From Hyphomonadaceae bacterium (GTDB taxonomy: Bacteria > Pseudomonadota > Alphaproteobacteria > Caulobacterales > Aquidulcibacteraceae), in assembly GCA_016791385.1 (NCBI GenBank), contig JAEUMR010000047.1, forward strand, positions 62,001 to 126,000: a stretch of DNA of 64,000 bases. Direction: 5' to 3'. This document shows positions 1 through 10,596 of this stretch, piece after piece (position 1 is the stretch's first letter; every line of letters begins with the position of its first letter). The notes under the pieces are model-generated. The model was not told the DNA's origin, made no database searches, and worked only from the letters and a program-made list of their open reading frames with translations. Made by a program: the position numbers and the translations under genes.

Positions 1-2
1 TG

Positions 3-449
3 ACCAGCGTGCGTGACGGCGCCTTCTATGGCTGGCCCTTCTTTTATTGGGGTGATCACCGCGACGAGCGCGTGCCGCTCCCCGCCAACGCGCGCTTGCA
101 GGCGCCCACCGCGCCGGACTTCGCCCTCGGTGCGCACACCGCTTCGCTCGGCCTCATGTTCTACACGGGGACGGCGCTGCCGGAGCGCTATCGCAATGGC
201 GCGTTCGTGGGGCAGCATGGCTCTTGGAACCGGCGCGAGCGTGTGGGCTACAAGGTCGCGTTTGTGCCGTTCGAGAACGGACAGCCCGCGGGGCAGGTCG
301 AGGATTTCTTGACCGGCTTCCTCAATGAACGCGGCGAAGCGCAGGGCCGTCCTGTCGGCGTCGCCATGGACCAGACCGGCGCGATCCTAGTGGCCGACGA
401 TGTCGGCAACATCATCTGGCGCGTGGCGCCAACGAGTTCGGACCACTAG
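3..449 (+). CDS. PQQ-dependent sugar (sorbosone-type) dehydrogenase family protein, C-terminal part
   Basis: The reading frame is open from the window edge, so the gene begins upstream; about 148 residues are visible. Seen: the segment VRDGAFYGWP near the start, GQHGSWNR in the middle, and a final beta-propeller-like stretch with RPVGVAMDQTGAILVADD before IWRV and the stop. These are typical of the last blades of soluble quinoprotein glucose/sorbosone dehydrogenases, periplasmic enzymes that oxidise sugars with PQQ. The residues binding PQQ and the catalytic His lie mostly in the missing part, so substrate and activity cannot be judged. The stop overlaps by four bases the stop of the convergent protease gene. 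Confidence 0.75.
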   Translation, partial: TSVRDGAFYGWPFFYWGDHRDERVPLPANARLQAPTAPDFALGAHTASLGLMFYTGTALPERYRNGAFVGQHGSWNRRERVGYKVAFVPFENGQPAGQVEDFLTGFLNERGEAQGRPVGVAMDQTGAILVADDVGNIIWRVAPTSSDH

Positions 450-1999
450 CCCGTTTTCTCACAGCGCCAGATCAGGCGCTGGCGCGGATCGCCTTGGGCG
501 AAGCGCATCAGCGTTTGGTTGCGGCGCGATACCGCTTCGCTGGCGCCTTCGCCCTCGCAGCCGCGGCCGGCGCCCGTCTCCGAAACCGCCTGGTTCGCCG
601 CGGCGAACGCGGTGTCGTCGAGCGGATAGCGCTCGCGGCGGAATTCGCCGCTCTGCGGATCGATCGTCAGCACATCGAGCGCGCGCGCTTCGCCGAGCAC
701 GATCACGCGCCGGAAGCGTGCGCCATTGTCGATCGGCGCATAGAGCGTGCGCTGGTTGACGCAGAGCGCGCCGGAGGCGCTGAAACTCATGTCGGCGACG
801 CCCTCGGCGCCGCTGGAGGCTTCTCGGTCGAGGCGGCAGGTGATCGAGCCGTTGAAGTCGGCGGCGGCGGCGTGTTGCGCCGGGCCGCTCTCGCCCCGGA
901 CACGCAGCAGCGCGATGCTGACCGCGACGATCAGGATCGCGGCGATGGCGGCGCCGCCGACGATGGTCATGACGCCGACGCGCCGGCGCGGCGCCTCGAA
1001 CGGCTCATGCGCGGGGTGGGGCTGTGGCGCTGGCGCGTGCGTGGTCACGTGGACGTGGCCATTGTTGCGCCGGCGCGACAGCACGATCGCGCCGAGCACG
1101 CAGACCGCCACGAACAGCGCCAGGGTGCCGCCGATCAGGATGACGATGGCGACGCGGGTTAGCCGATCCGCGGTTTCGAGCTTCGACGCCAGTTCCTGGT
1201 TTTGCGCCCGCAGCGCATCGATCGTGGCGGTGCGCTCCGCTTCGATACGCTCGGCGAAGGAGAGGCAGCGCTCATCGCTGAGCGTCGGGCTAACGCCGGC
1301 TTCGTCGAGGAATTGCAGCAGCTGCGAGGCGCGCAGGGCTACGCCCCGGGTTTCGCGCGTGTCGGCGCCTGAGACGTGCCAGGAATTGACGCCGATCACC
1401 CGCCCGCACTGGTCGACCAGCGGGCCGCCGGACGAGCCGGAGGAAATCACCGCCTGGTGGTTGATGGTGGGCAGCACATCGCCGGTGGGCGCGCGGTCGC
1501 GCAGCGAGGCGATCTCGCCGGAGGTGCGCGAAGCCGGGGTGGGGCGCAGCAGGTCCGCGCCGGTGGCGCCTTGGTAGTCGACGTCTGGGTAGCCGAGCGC
1601 GACGACGCCGTCGCCCGGGTGCGGCTCGACTGTGGATATCGTCAGCGGCGGCATCTGCGGGCCGCCGCTATATTCGAGCAGGGCCAGTTCGGTCAGCGGC
1701 GAGTAGCGGACGATGGTGGCGGGCAACAGCCCGTCGCCCTCGGGCGGGACGATGGCGATGCCGTATTGGGCGTTCTGGCGGGCCGGGGCGACCACGTGGG
1801 CGTTGGTGACCACAAGGTTCGGCGCCACCACGAAACCCGAGCCGGAGCCGTACAGCATCCGCCCTTCGCTGGTTTGCAGGATGACGACGACGCGCACGAT
1901 GCCGCGCTCGGCCTCGTCGACGGTGGTTTGCGCCGCCGCCGTGGTCACGAACGCGAGCGCGAACGCGGCCGCCAAGAACCTTAACGCTTTGACGATCAA
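446..1999 (-). CDS. Trypsin-like serine protease with two C-terminal TM segments
   Basis: A 517-residue protein if the TTG at 1999 is the start; it follows a GGTAAGG-like ribosome site and opens directly into a signal peptide ending near TTAAAQ. A longer ATG form (to 2128) would add an unlikely N-terminal tail. Seen: an S1-type protease domain with GSGSGFVV, TNAHVV (His) and SSGSSGGPLVD (Ser). The position that normally holds the catalytic Asp reads LTELALLEY, so Glu replaces Asp. A coiled-coil follows, then two hydrophobic segments separated by a His/Pro-rich linker, and a C-terminal region of unknown fold. Inference: an exported or membrane-anchored HtrA-like protein with weakened or altered catalysis. 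It is divergent from mreB. Confidence 0.7.
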   Translation of the reverse strand: MIVKALRFLAAAFALAFVTTAAAQTTVDEAERGIVRVVVILQTSEGRMLYGSGSGFVVAPNLVVTNAHVVAPARQNAQYGIAIVPPEGDGLLPATIVRYSPLTELALLEYSGGPQMPPLTISTVEPHPGDGVVALGYPDVDYQGATGADLLRPTPASRTSGEIASLRDRAPTGDVLPTINHQAVISSGSSGGPLVDQCGRVIGVNSWHVSGADTRETRGVALRASQLLQFLDEAGVSPTLSDERCLSFAERIEAERTATIDALRAQNQELASKLETADRLTRVAIVILIGGTLALFVAVCVLGAIVLSRRRNNGHVHVTTHAPAPQPHPAHEPFEAPRRRVGVMTIVGGAAIAAILIVAVSIALLRVRGESGPAQHAAAADFNGSITCRLDREASSGAEGVADMSFSASGALCVNQRTLYAPIDNGARFRRVIVLGEARALDVLTIDPQSGEFRRERYPLDDTAFAAANQAVSETGAGRGCEGEGASEAVSRRNQTLMRFAQGDPRQRLIWRCEKTG

Positions 2000-3410
<1,411 letters not shown>

Positions 3411-3442
3411 TCGGCGCTGCGCGCGAACGAGAGGCGGCATAA

Positions 3443-4588
3443 GTGGCCAGGCGCAGGAGCGTTGTGCGGCGTGCGGGCGCGGGGCGGCGGATCCCCGCCG
3501 GCGTCGTTTTGGGCATCGTGCTGGTCATCGGCGCGCTGGCGCTGATCATCGCCCGCGTCAGCAATTCCGGCGGCTCCGACGCAGCGCTGCAGACCGGCGA
3601 TGACGCCGCCGCCGTCGCTGGCCGTGTCGCCACCGGCCCCGCGCGCGCCAGCGAGAGCTTCTTTCAGCGCATCGGCCGGATGTGGAATGCATCCGACCGC
3701 ATCGATCAGCTTGAGCGCGAGAACCGCGAGTTGCAGGCTTGGCGCGATCTGGCCGAGCGGCTGGCTGAGCGCAATGCGCGCTATGAAGCGCTGCTGCGCA
3801 TGCCGCCGGATGCGTTCGGCGAGGGCGCCGATGTAGAGCATTCGATCGCCGCGCAATTGGTGCTGGATTCGGGCGGGCCGTTCACGCGTACGCTGGTGGC
3901 CAATGCCGGCGCCGATCACGGTGTCCGCGTCGGCTTCATCGCGGTGAACGAGAACGGCCTGGTCGGACGCGTTGTGTCTGTCGGCCACCGCTCCTCGCGC
4001 ATCCTGATGCTCGACGATTACAATTCGCGCATTCCGGTGATGGGCGAGGCCTCGCGCGTGCGCGCGGTGCTGGCGGGGCAGGCGACGCGCCCGCCCGAGC
4101 TGATCACGCACCCTTATCAGATCCAGTCGCCGCGGCTCGATTTCATCGTCGGCGCGCAGAACCTGCGCGAAGGCGAACGCGTTATCACCTCCGGTGATGG
4201 CGGGCTGTTCCCGCGCGGCATTCCTGTCGGCGTCGCTCGCCGTCAGGGCGACGGCTCCTGGCGCGTGGCGCTGTCGGCGGCGCAGCGGCCGATCGATTTC
4301 GTGCGCATCCTCCCGTACATGGGCGTCGAACGGCCAGAGGGCGATCCGGTCGAAAGCGAAGGACCGCCCGCGAGCTCGTCTTCGTCGGTTGCGGCCATTG
4401 GCCGAGAAACCATGGCGCCGCCGCCACGCGCCGCTGCGCCAACCCCGCCGCCGTCAACGCAGACCGCAGCGCAAACGCCGCGGCCGCGTCCCGCGCCCCC
4501 ACAAACGCCGGCTGCGACGCCGCCGTCGCCAGCCGAACCTGCGCCTGCCGCGCAAACTGCGCCGGCGCCGGCGGAGCCGCAGGAATGA
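3443..4588 (+). CDS. mreC: Rod shape-determining protein MreC
   Basis: 381 residues from a GTG start behind GAGGCGG. MreC is a bitopic inner-membrane protein whose periplasmic domain binds and activates PBP2. Seen: a basic N-terminus, one TM helix at about residues 18-38, a coiled-coil with LERENRELQAW, then the beta-barrel region with GLVGRVVSVG, SRILMLDDYNSRIPVM and VITSGDGGLFPRGIPVG, characteristic of MreC. The last 80 residues are Pro/Ala-rich and low complexity, a common extension in alphaproteobacteria. The stop overlaps the mreD start by four bases (ATGA), indicating translational coupling. Confidence 0.95.
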   Translation: MARRRSVVRRAGAGRRIPAGVVLGIVLVIGALALIIARVSNSGGSDAALQTGDDAAAVAGRVATGPARASESFFQRIGRMWNASDRIDQLERENRELQAWRDLAERLAERNARYEALLRMPPDAFGEGADVEHSIAAQLVLDSGGPFTRTLVANAGADHGVRVGFIAVNENGLVGRVVSVGHRSSRILMLDDYNSRIPVMGEASRVRAVLAGQATRPPELITHPYQIQSPRLDFIVGAQNLREGERVITSGDGGLFPRGIPVGVARRQGDGSWRVALSAAQRPIDFVRILPYMGVERPEGDPVESEGPPASSSSSVAAIGRETMAPPPRAAAPTPPPSTQTAAQTPRPRPAPPQTPAATPPSPAEPAPAAQTAPAPAEPQE

Positions 4589-5106
4589 CGAGCTTCTTCT
4601 CGGCCGCGCCGAGCCGGCGCACGCTGCGCCTCTGGGGCCTCGTCCTCGCCGTCGCCAGCGTGATCCTGCCGGCGCTGCCGCTTGGGCCGCTGTTCGCGCA
4701 GCCGCCAATGCCGCTTGCTGTGTTGTGGGCCGCGTATGGCTGGGCTGCGGAAGATGAGAGCGGTTGGCGCGCGCCGGTGGCGCTGGCGCTGCTCGGGCTG
4801 CTGCACGATCAGCTTGCGGGCGGGCCTTATGGGCTGTTCGTACTTATCTATCTCTCGGCTTACCTGATTGGCCGTGTCGCCGCTGTGCTCATGTCTGCGC
4901 CTAACCTTCTTTCGCTCTGGGGCGGGTTCATCGCCACCGCGCTGCTGACGGTGGTGATCGTCACTATCGTCGAGCGCGTGCTGCTGCCGATCGCCGTGGG
5001 CCCGTACGCGGAAGCGGCGGCGATTACGGCGCTGCTGTTTCCGTTCGTGCGCCCGCTCTACATGAGCGGGGCACCGTCAGCCTGGTCACAGGGGGCGCGG
5101 CGATGA
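4585..5106 (+). CDS. mreD: Rod shape-determining membrane protein MreD
   Basis: 173 residues, almost entirely hydrophobic with about five predicted TM helices. Recognisable MreD features are GLLHDQLAGGPYGLFVLIYL in the middle and the position between mreC and mrdA. Both ends overlap the neighbours by four bases. MreD is an inner-membrane partner of MreC in the elongasome. Its sequence is poorly conserved, so the assignment rests partly on gene order. Confidence 0.92.
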   Translation: MTSFFSAAPSRRTLRLWGLVLAVASVILPALPLGPLFAQPPMPLAVLWAAYGWAAEDESGWRAPVALALLGLLHDQLAGGPYGLFVLIYLSAYLIGRVAAVLMSAPNLLSLWGGFIATALLTVVIVTIVERVLLPIAVGPYAEAAAITALLFPFVRPLYMSGAPSAWSQGARR

Positions 5107-7106
5107 GCAAGCCGAAACGCGTCGGCTCGACGCTGCCCAAGCGCGACGCGACGGTGATTTTCAATCGCCGCGCGGCGCTGCTTTCGTTCATTGGCGCGGG
5201 CGTGCTGGGCGCGATCCTGTTCCGCATGGGCCAGCTGCAGGCCACCAACCTGATCAGCCGCGAATATACCGCGGCGGCGGACGACAACCGCTTCGACACC
5301 CGCATCATCGCCCCGCCGCGCGGGGTGATTTACGACCGCTTCGGCGTCGTGCTGGCGCAGACCAGCAAGGATTATCAGGTCGCGGTCGTGCAGGAGGATG
5401 TCGGGGGCAATCTCGAAGACGTCGTGCGCCGCGTCGGCGCCATTCTCGGCCTCGACGCCGAATGGGCGCGCCGCGCCACGATCCGCGTGCGCGGCGGTTC
5501 GCGCTACGAGCCCCAGCCGCTGAAAGAAGGGCTGACCTGGGACGAGTTCAACGCCATCAATGTGCGCCTGCCGGAATTGCCAGGCATCGTGGCGATGTCG
5601 GCTGACGTGCGCGCCTATCCGTTCGACGTCGTCTACGCCCACCCGATCGGCTACGTGCAGAAGCCGACGCAGCGCGACATCGAGCGCGCGCTCCAAGATC
5701 CCGATCAGGGCGAAGCGCGGGCGATGTATCTGCGCAATCCGCACGTGCGCGTCGGCAAAGCGGGGCTCGAGGCGTCGATGGAACAGGCGCTGCACGGCGA
5801 AGCGGGCTGGCGCAAGATCATCGTCAATGCACGCGGCGTCGAGCAGGGCGAAGACGAGAGCGAGCGGCGCGAGCCGGTGCGCGGCTCCGGCGTCGTGCTC
5901 ACCATCGATCACGAATTGCAGCGCACGGCGATGCAGAGCTTCGGCGATCAGGCCGGCTCGGCGGTGGTGATGGACATCTTCACCGGCGACATCCTGGTGA
6001 TGGCGTCGGCGCCGACCTTCGATCCGAACCTGTTCGTCAACGGCATCGCTTCCGAGCCGTTCAGAGTGCTGAACGAGGATGAGAAGAAGCCGCTGTTCAA
6101 CAAGGCGATCTCGGGCGGCTATCCGCCGGGCTCGACCTTCAAGCTCACTGTCGGCATCGCCGCCAAGCAGGCCGGCGTCGAAGACGATTGGCATGTGAAC
6201 TGCCCGGGCTATTTCCCGTTCGGCGGACGCAACTTCCATTGCTGGAAGCGCGGCGGGCACGGCTCGATCAACATGCACCGCGCCATCCGCGAAAGCTGCG
6301 ACGTCTACTTCTATCAGGCGGCGCTGCGCGCGGGGCCTGAACGCATTGCCGCGACGGCGCGCGAGCTTGGCTTCGGCGTCGCGCATGATGTCTCGTTGCC
6401 CAACGTGCAGCGTGGACTGGTGCCCGACCCCGATTGGTGGTTCGCCAACCGGCACGAGCGCTGGACCGCGGGCCTCACCGTCAATTACGGCATCGGCCAG
6501 GGCTCGCTGATCGTGACGCCGCTGCAACTCGCCACCATGGCGGCGCGCATCGCCAACAATGGCCGCGCCGTGGTGCCGCGCTTGGTGCGCGAAGCGCCGG
6601 GCGTGCGCGATCCCGCAGCGCCGCCGGTGCTGCCTGATCTTTCGTCCGAGCACTTGGCCGCGATCCGCCTCGGCATGTTCGGCGTCGCCAACGAGGGCGG
6701 CGGCACCGCCACGCGTGCGGGCAACATGATCGGCCTGATGCGCCGGCCTGACGGCGTCATCGTCGAAGCGGCCGCTGCGCCGCCGGGGTCGACGCCGGTG
6801 CAGATCGCCGGCAAGACCGGCACGGCGCAATCGCGCATTATCACCGCCGCGGAGCGCGCGCGGGGGGTCATGCGCGACGCCGATCTGCCGTGGCGGCTGC
6901 GTGACCACGCGCTGTTCGTGTCGTTCGGCCCGTACGACAATCCACGCTATGCGGCGGCGGTGGTGATGGAGCACGGCGGCCACATCAATCCTCAACTCGA
7001 CGCGGCGCCGATCTCGGCGATGATCATGCGCCAAGCGTTCCTGCGCGATCCGTCGAACCGGCAAGGCGCGCGCCTGGCTGAACTCGAAGCGGGTGTGCGC
7101 GCATGA
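5103..7106 (+). CDS. mrdA: Penicillin-binding protein 2 (elongation transpeptidase)
   Basis: 667 residues, normal for PBP2. It cross-links peptidoglycan during side-wall growth as a class B PBP in the periplasm. Seen: a cytoplasmic tail, one TM helix at about residues 22-42, the PBP dimer domain with IIAPPRGVIYDR, and a transpeptidase domain with GGYPPGSTFK (nucleophile Ser near residue 344), the second motif ESCDVYFY (SxD form, as is normal in PBP2), and IAGKTGTAQ. The catalytic set is complete. It overlaps mreD and rodA by four bases each. Confidence 0.97.
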   Translation: MSKPKRVGSTLPKRDATVIFNRRAALLSFIGAGVLGAILFRMGQLQATNLISREYTAAADDNRFDTRIIAPPRGVIYDRFGVVLAQTSKDYQVAVVQEDVGGNLEDVVRRVGAILGLDAEWARRATIRVRGGSRYEPQPLKEGLTWDEFNAINVRLPELPGIVAMSADVRAYPFDVVYAHPIGYVQKPTQRDIERALQDPDQGEARAMYLRNPHVRVGKAGLEASMEQALHGEAGWRKIIVNARGVEQGEDESERREPVRGSGVVLTIDHELQRTAMQSFGDQAGSAVVMDIFTGDILVMASAPTFDPNLFVNGIASEPFRVLNEDEKKPLFNKAISGGYPPGSTFKLTVGIAAKQAGVEDDWHVNCPGYFPFGGRNFHCWKRGGHGSINMHRAIRESCDVYFYQAALRAGPERIAATARELGFGVAHDVSLPNVQRGLVPDPDWWFANRHERWTAGLTVNYGIGQGSLIVTPLQLATMAARIANNGRAVVPRLVREAPGVRDPAAPPVLPDLSSEHLAAIRLGMFGVANEGGGTATRAGNMIGLMRRPDGVIVEAAAAPPGSTPVQIAGKTGTAQSRIITAAERARGVMRDADLPWRLRDHALFVSFGPYDNPRYAAAVVMEHGGHINPQLDAAPISAMIMRQAFLRDPSNRQGARLAELEAGVRA

Positions 7107-8245
7107 CCATGGCTTTGAGCTCCGGCCCGAACACGCTGTTCGACCGCTTCAGCAAGCTCAATTGGGGCATCATCACGATCCTCTGCGCGCTCGCGTTCGT
7201 CGGCGTGCTGATGCACTTCTCGGTTTCGTCCGGCGCCTGGACCGACATGCCGCTGACGCACGGCCTGCGCTTTGCCGGCATGATGGCGATCGTGCTCGTT
7301 GCCGCTGCGTTCCTCGATGCACGTTTCTGGCTCGCAATCGCTTACCCGCTCTACGCAATGGCGCTGCTGTTGCTTGTCGGCGTCGAGGTCGCGGGCGAAA
7401 CGCGGATGGGCGCGACGCGCTGGCTCGATCTGGGGCCGCTCTCGCTGCAGCCCTCCGAGATCATGAAGATCGGCATCGTGCTGGCGCTGGCGCGCTATTA
7501 TCACCAGCTCGATCCGCGCAAGACCGGCACCGTGCTGTGGGTTATTCCGCCGTTCCTGATGATCGTCGCGCCGGTTGCGCTGGTGATGCACCAGCCCGAC
7601 CTCGGCACCTCGCTGATGATCCTGTTCGCGGGCGTGTGCATCATGTTCCTGGGCGGCTTGCTCTGGCGCATCATCGCCGCGGGCGCGATCGTCGCCGTCG
7701 GCGGGGCGGTGTTCGCCTACACCAGCGTGCTGCACGATTATCAGCGCGACCGTGTCAACGTCTTCCTCGGCATCACCGACGATCCGCTCGGCGCGGGCTA
7801 TCACGTGCTGCAATCGAAGATCGCCATCGGCTCGGCCGGCTTGTTCGGTCGCGGCTATCTGCAGGGTACGCAGAGCCAGCTCGACTTCCTGCCGGAAAAG
7901 CACACCGACTTCATTTTCACGATGATCGTCGAAGAATTCGGCTTGCTGGGCGGGGCGCTGGTGCTTGGGCTGTTCGGCGCGCTTATGGCGCTCACGATGC
8001 AGGTGGCGCTGCGCGCGCGTTCGCTGTTCGGCAAGCTGGCCGCGGGCGGCGTGGCGGCGACGCTGGCGTGCTACGTCTTCATCAACACGGCGATGGTGAT
8101 CGGGTTGGTGCCCGTGGTCGGCATTCCGCTGCCGATGATCTCGTTCGGCGGCACGGCCATGTTCACACTGCTGGTCGGCTACGCCATCGTGCTCAGCATC
8201 GACCTGCACCGCGACCAGCATGGCGCGCGTGGGTGGCTGTGGTAG
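7103..8245 (+). CDS. rodA: Rod-shape SEDS glycosyltransferase RodA
   Basis: 380 residues with about ten TM helices. RodA polymerises glycan strands from lipid II together with PBP2. Seen: SEDS signatures including TRWLDLGPLSLQPSEIMK, HQPDLGTSLMILFAGV (with the essential Asp), DYQRDRVNVFL, GSAGLFGRGYLQGTQ, LPEKHTDFIF and the C-terminal PMISFGGTAMFTLLVGYAI. Being last in the mre operon and overlapping mrdA supports RodA and not FtsW. Its stop abuts the stop of the convergent iminopeptidase gene, leaving no room for a separate terminator. Confidence 0.96.
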   Translation: MTMALSSGPNTLFDRFSKLNWGIITILCALAFVGVLMHFSVSSGAWTDMPLTHGLRFAGMMAIVLVAAAFLDARFWLAIAYPLYAMALLLLVGVEVAGETRMGATRWLDLGPLSLQPSEIMKIGIVLALARYYHQLDPRKTGTVLWVIPPFLMIVAPVALVMHQPDLGTSLMILFAGVCIMFLGGLLWRIIAAGAIVAVGGAVFAYTSVLHDYQRDRVNVFLGITDDPLGAGYHVLQSKIAIGSAGLFGRGYLQGTQSQLDFLPEKHTDFIFTMIVEEFGLLGGALVLGLFGALMALTMQVALRARSLFGKLAAGGVAATLACYVFINTAMVIGLVPVVGIPLPMISFGGTAMFTLLVGYAIVLSIDLHRDQHGARGWLW

Positions 8246-9226
8246 CTACCAACTCGCCTTATCCGCCATCCAATCGGTGGCGCGGATAAGGGCGTCGACG
8301 ATGCCGGGCTCGAGGCTGGAATGGCCGGCGTCGTGGATGATTTCCAGTTCGGCTTCCGGCCAGCGTTGCTTCAAATCCCAGGCGTTGGAGAGCGGCGTGC
8401 ACATGTCGTAGCGGCCGTGCGCGATGCGGCAGGGGATCTGGCGCATGCGCGGGACTTGGTCGAGCAGCCAACCGTCCTGTTCGAAGAAGCCGTTATTGAC
8501 GAAATAATGGTTCTCGATGCGCGCGAAGGCTTCGACGAAGCGGTCTTCGTTGAAGCGTGAAGGAAGCGCGTTCGGGCCGGCGATCGAAATGGTCTCGCCC
8601 TCCCAGCGCGACCAGGCGCGCGCGGCGGCCAGGCGCGTGGCCCAATCGGGCGAGGTCAGACGCTTGTTGAAGGCGGCGAGAAAATCGCCGCGCTCATCTT
8701 CGGGGATGACGCTGGCATAGCGGGCGAAGGCATCCGGGAAAATGTGGCTGGCGCCGTGCTGGTAGAACCAATTGATCTCGCTTTTGCGCAACAGGAAGAT
8801 GCCGCGTAGCACCAAGCCGGCAACGCGCTCGGGGTGCTTGGCGGCGTAGGCCAGCGCCAGCGTCGAGCCCCATGAGCCGCCGAACACCAGCCACTTGTCG
8901 ATGCCGTAGCGCTCACGCACGCGTTCGATGTCGGCGACCAGATCCCAGGTGGTGTTTTCGCGCAACTCCGCATGCGGGGTGGAGCGGCCGCAGCCGCGCT
9001 GGTCCATCATCACGACCAGATAGCGGGCCGGATCGAAGAAGCGGCGCATCTCCGGCGAAAGCCCTCCGCCCGGGCCGCCGTGCAGGGCCACCGCCGGCAG
9101 GCCCTTCGGGTTGCCGCTGCGCTCAACGTAGAGCGTGTGCAGCGCCGAAACCGGCAGCATCTCGCTATGGAAGGCTTCAAGAGCCGGGTAGAGGTCGCGC
9201 CGGCGCGGGGATGTTTGACCGTACAT
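8246..9226 (-). CDS. pip: Proline iminopeptidase
   Basis: 326 residues from the ATG at 9226, which follows AGGATCGC; an upstream ATG at 9262 lacks such a site. The enzyme removes N-terminal proline from peptides in the cytoplasm. Seen: alpha/beta-hydrolase fold of family S33 with the oxyanion segment LHGGPGGG, DQRGCGRS, the nucleophile elbow GGSWGSTLAL, the acid in HGRYDMCTP and the His in DAGHSS. The catalytic triad Ser-Asp-His is complete. It is divergent from the MFS gene with a 66-base gap. Confidence 0.94.
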   Translation of the reverse strand: MYGQTSPRRRDLYPALEAFHSEMLPVSALHTLYVERSGNPKGLPAVALHGGPGGGLSPEMRRFFDPARYLVVMMDQRGCGRSTPHAELRENTTWDLVADIERVRERYGIDKWLVFGGSWGSTLALAYAAKHPERVAGLVLRGIFLLRKSEINWFYQHGASHIFPDAFARYASVIPEDERGDFLAAFNKRLTSPDWATRLAAARAWSRWEGETISIAGPNALPSRFNEDRFVEAFARIENHYFVNNGFFEQDGWLLDQVPRMRQIPCRIAHGRYDMCTPLSNAWDLKQRWPEAELEIIHDAGHSSLEPGIVDALIRATDWMADKASW

Positions 9227-9292
9227 GCGATCCTGGTTAGGCGCGCTGGGCGGCGCCCGCAAGGCGATGGCTGAGGAGGGGACGGAAATCTC

Positions 9293-10483
9293 GTGGCGAT
9301 AAAGGACATCCTCTCCTCCCGCGCAGCGCGCGTGACGGCGGTGATGTCGGCTTTGTTCGGCACGACCGGCGTCATCATGGTGTTTCTGCCGCGCTGGCTC
9401 GAGGTCGAGCGCGGGCTAACGGACTCGCAGATCGGCGTGGTGCTGTCGCTGGCGCAGCTGGCGCGCATCTTCACAGGCCCCGCCATCGCTTTCTGGGCCG
9501 ATGGCGCAGCCGATCGCACGACGCCGCTAAAGATGGTCTCGATCGCCGCCGTTACGGCGTACGCAGTGTTCTTCTTCGCCGCGCAAGGGTTTTGGCCGCT
9601 GCTGGCGTGCGGTTTCCTCGCCTTGTCGATGACACAGGCGATGACGCCGCTGATCGAGGCGGCGACGCTGCGCGCGACGGCGCAGGGCAAGATGCCCTAC
9701 GGCGTCGCCCGCGGCATCGGCTCGATCGCCTTCATCTTCGCCAACGTCGCCGGGGGCGCCGTGGTCGCGCAGTTCGGGCTGAATGCCGTTGTCGTCTGGG
9801 TGGTGAGTGGGCTTTCGCTCACAGTCGCGACCGCTTGGCTCGGCTTGCCGCGCGAGCCAGGCTTCAAGCAGACGCGCGCGGCCCGCGCCGGCGCCTTCGG
9901 CGAACTCCTGCGCAATCGGCGGTTCCTCATCCTTATCTTCGCGTGCGGGCTCATTCAGAGCGGACACGCCTTCTATTACGGCTTCTCGACCATCACCTGG
10001 CGCGCGCAGGGGCTGGCGCCCGAGACGGTTGGCCTGCTCTGGGGCTTTGGCGTCAGCGTTGAAGTGGCGTTCCTGTGGAGCCTGCCGTTCTTCGAGCGCA
10101 GGCTGTCGCCCGAAACGCTGATCCTGCTCGGGGCCGGCGGGGGCGTGCTGCGCTGGCTGGTGATGGGCTTTGCCCCACCGCTCTGGGCGCTTTGGCCGCT
10201 ACAGGGCATGCACGCGATGAGCTTTGCCGCCGCCCATGTCGGGGCCATGCGGCTGATCTACCGGGAAGCGCCCGAGCACAGCCAGGCGATGGCGCAGACC
10301 CTCTACGCCGCACTCTCCGGCGGCATTCTGATCGGGGCTGCGACTATGCTGTCGGGGGCGCTGTCCGACCAAGTCGGCGCCCGCGGTTATTGGGCCATGG
10401 CGGTGATCGCGGCTGCGGGCGGGACGCTGGCGCTGCTGCTGCTGCGGCCGCCGGTGCGGGTTCCGAAAGCAGCAGATCATTAA
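9293..10483 (+). CDS. MFS transporter (HcaT / MFS_1-like group)
   Basis: 396 residues from a GTG start behind GAGGAGGGG. Twelve hydrophobic segments are discernible. Seen: the N-terminal pattern ALFGTTGVIMVFLPRW and GLTDSQIGVVLSLAQLARI, an early loop with FWADGAADRT, and the second-half helix GMHAMSFAAAHVGAMRLI. These resemble the phenylpropionate/nucleoside-type MFS_1-like family of proton symporters. The substrate cannot be read from the sequence. It stands alone, followed 110 bases later by the Mla operon. Confidence 0.8.
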   Translation: MAIKDILSSRAARVTAVMSALFGTTGVIMVFLPRWLEVERGLTDSQIGVVLSLAQLARIFTGPAIAFWADGAADRTTPLKMVSIAAVTAYAVFFFAAQGFWPLLACGFLALSMTQAMTPLIEAATLRATAQGKMPYGVARGIGSIAFIFANVAGGAVVAQFGLNAVVVWVVSGLSLTVATAWLGLPREPGFKQTRAARAGAFGELLRNRRFLILIFACGLIQSGHAFYYGFSTITWRAQGLAPETVGLLWGFGVSVEVAFLWSLPFFERRLSPETLILLGAGGGVLRWLVMGFAPPLWALWPLQGMHAMSFAAAHVGAMRLIYREAPEHSQAMAQTLYAALSGGILIGAATMLSGALSDQVGARGYWAMAVIAAAGGTLALLLLRPPVRVPKAADH

Positions 10484-10596
10484 CATTTCGCGCCCGGCGG
10501 GAGCCCTCGCCCTGAAAGCGCCTTCGGCATCTTTGCCTTATCTTTTCTGTTAGCCGTTATCGGTTTGGGACCGGAGAAGCCGGTTTCGCGTGAGGG

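Noticed and set aside
5058-7064. Minus-strand open frame of 668 codons
   Set aside because: It covers mrdA, whose catalytic motifs are all present, and encodes only low-complexity His/Arg-rich sequence.
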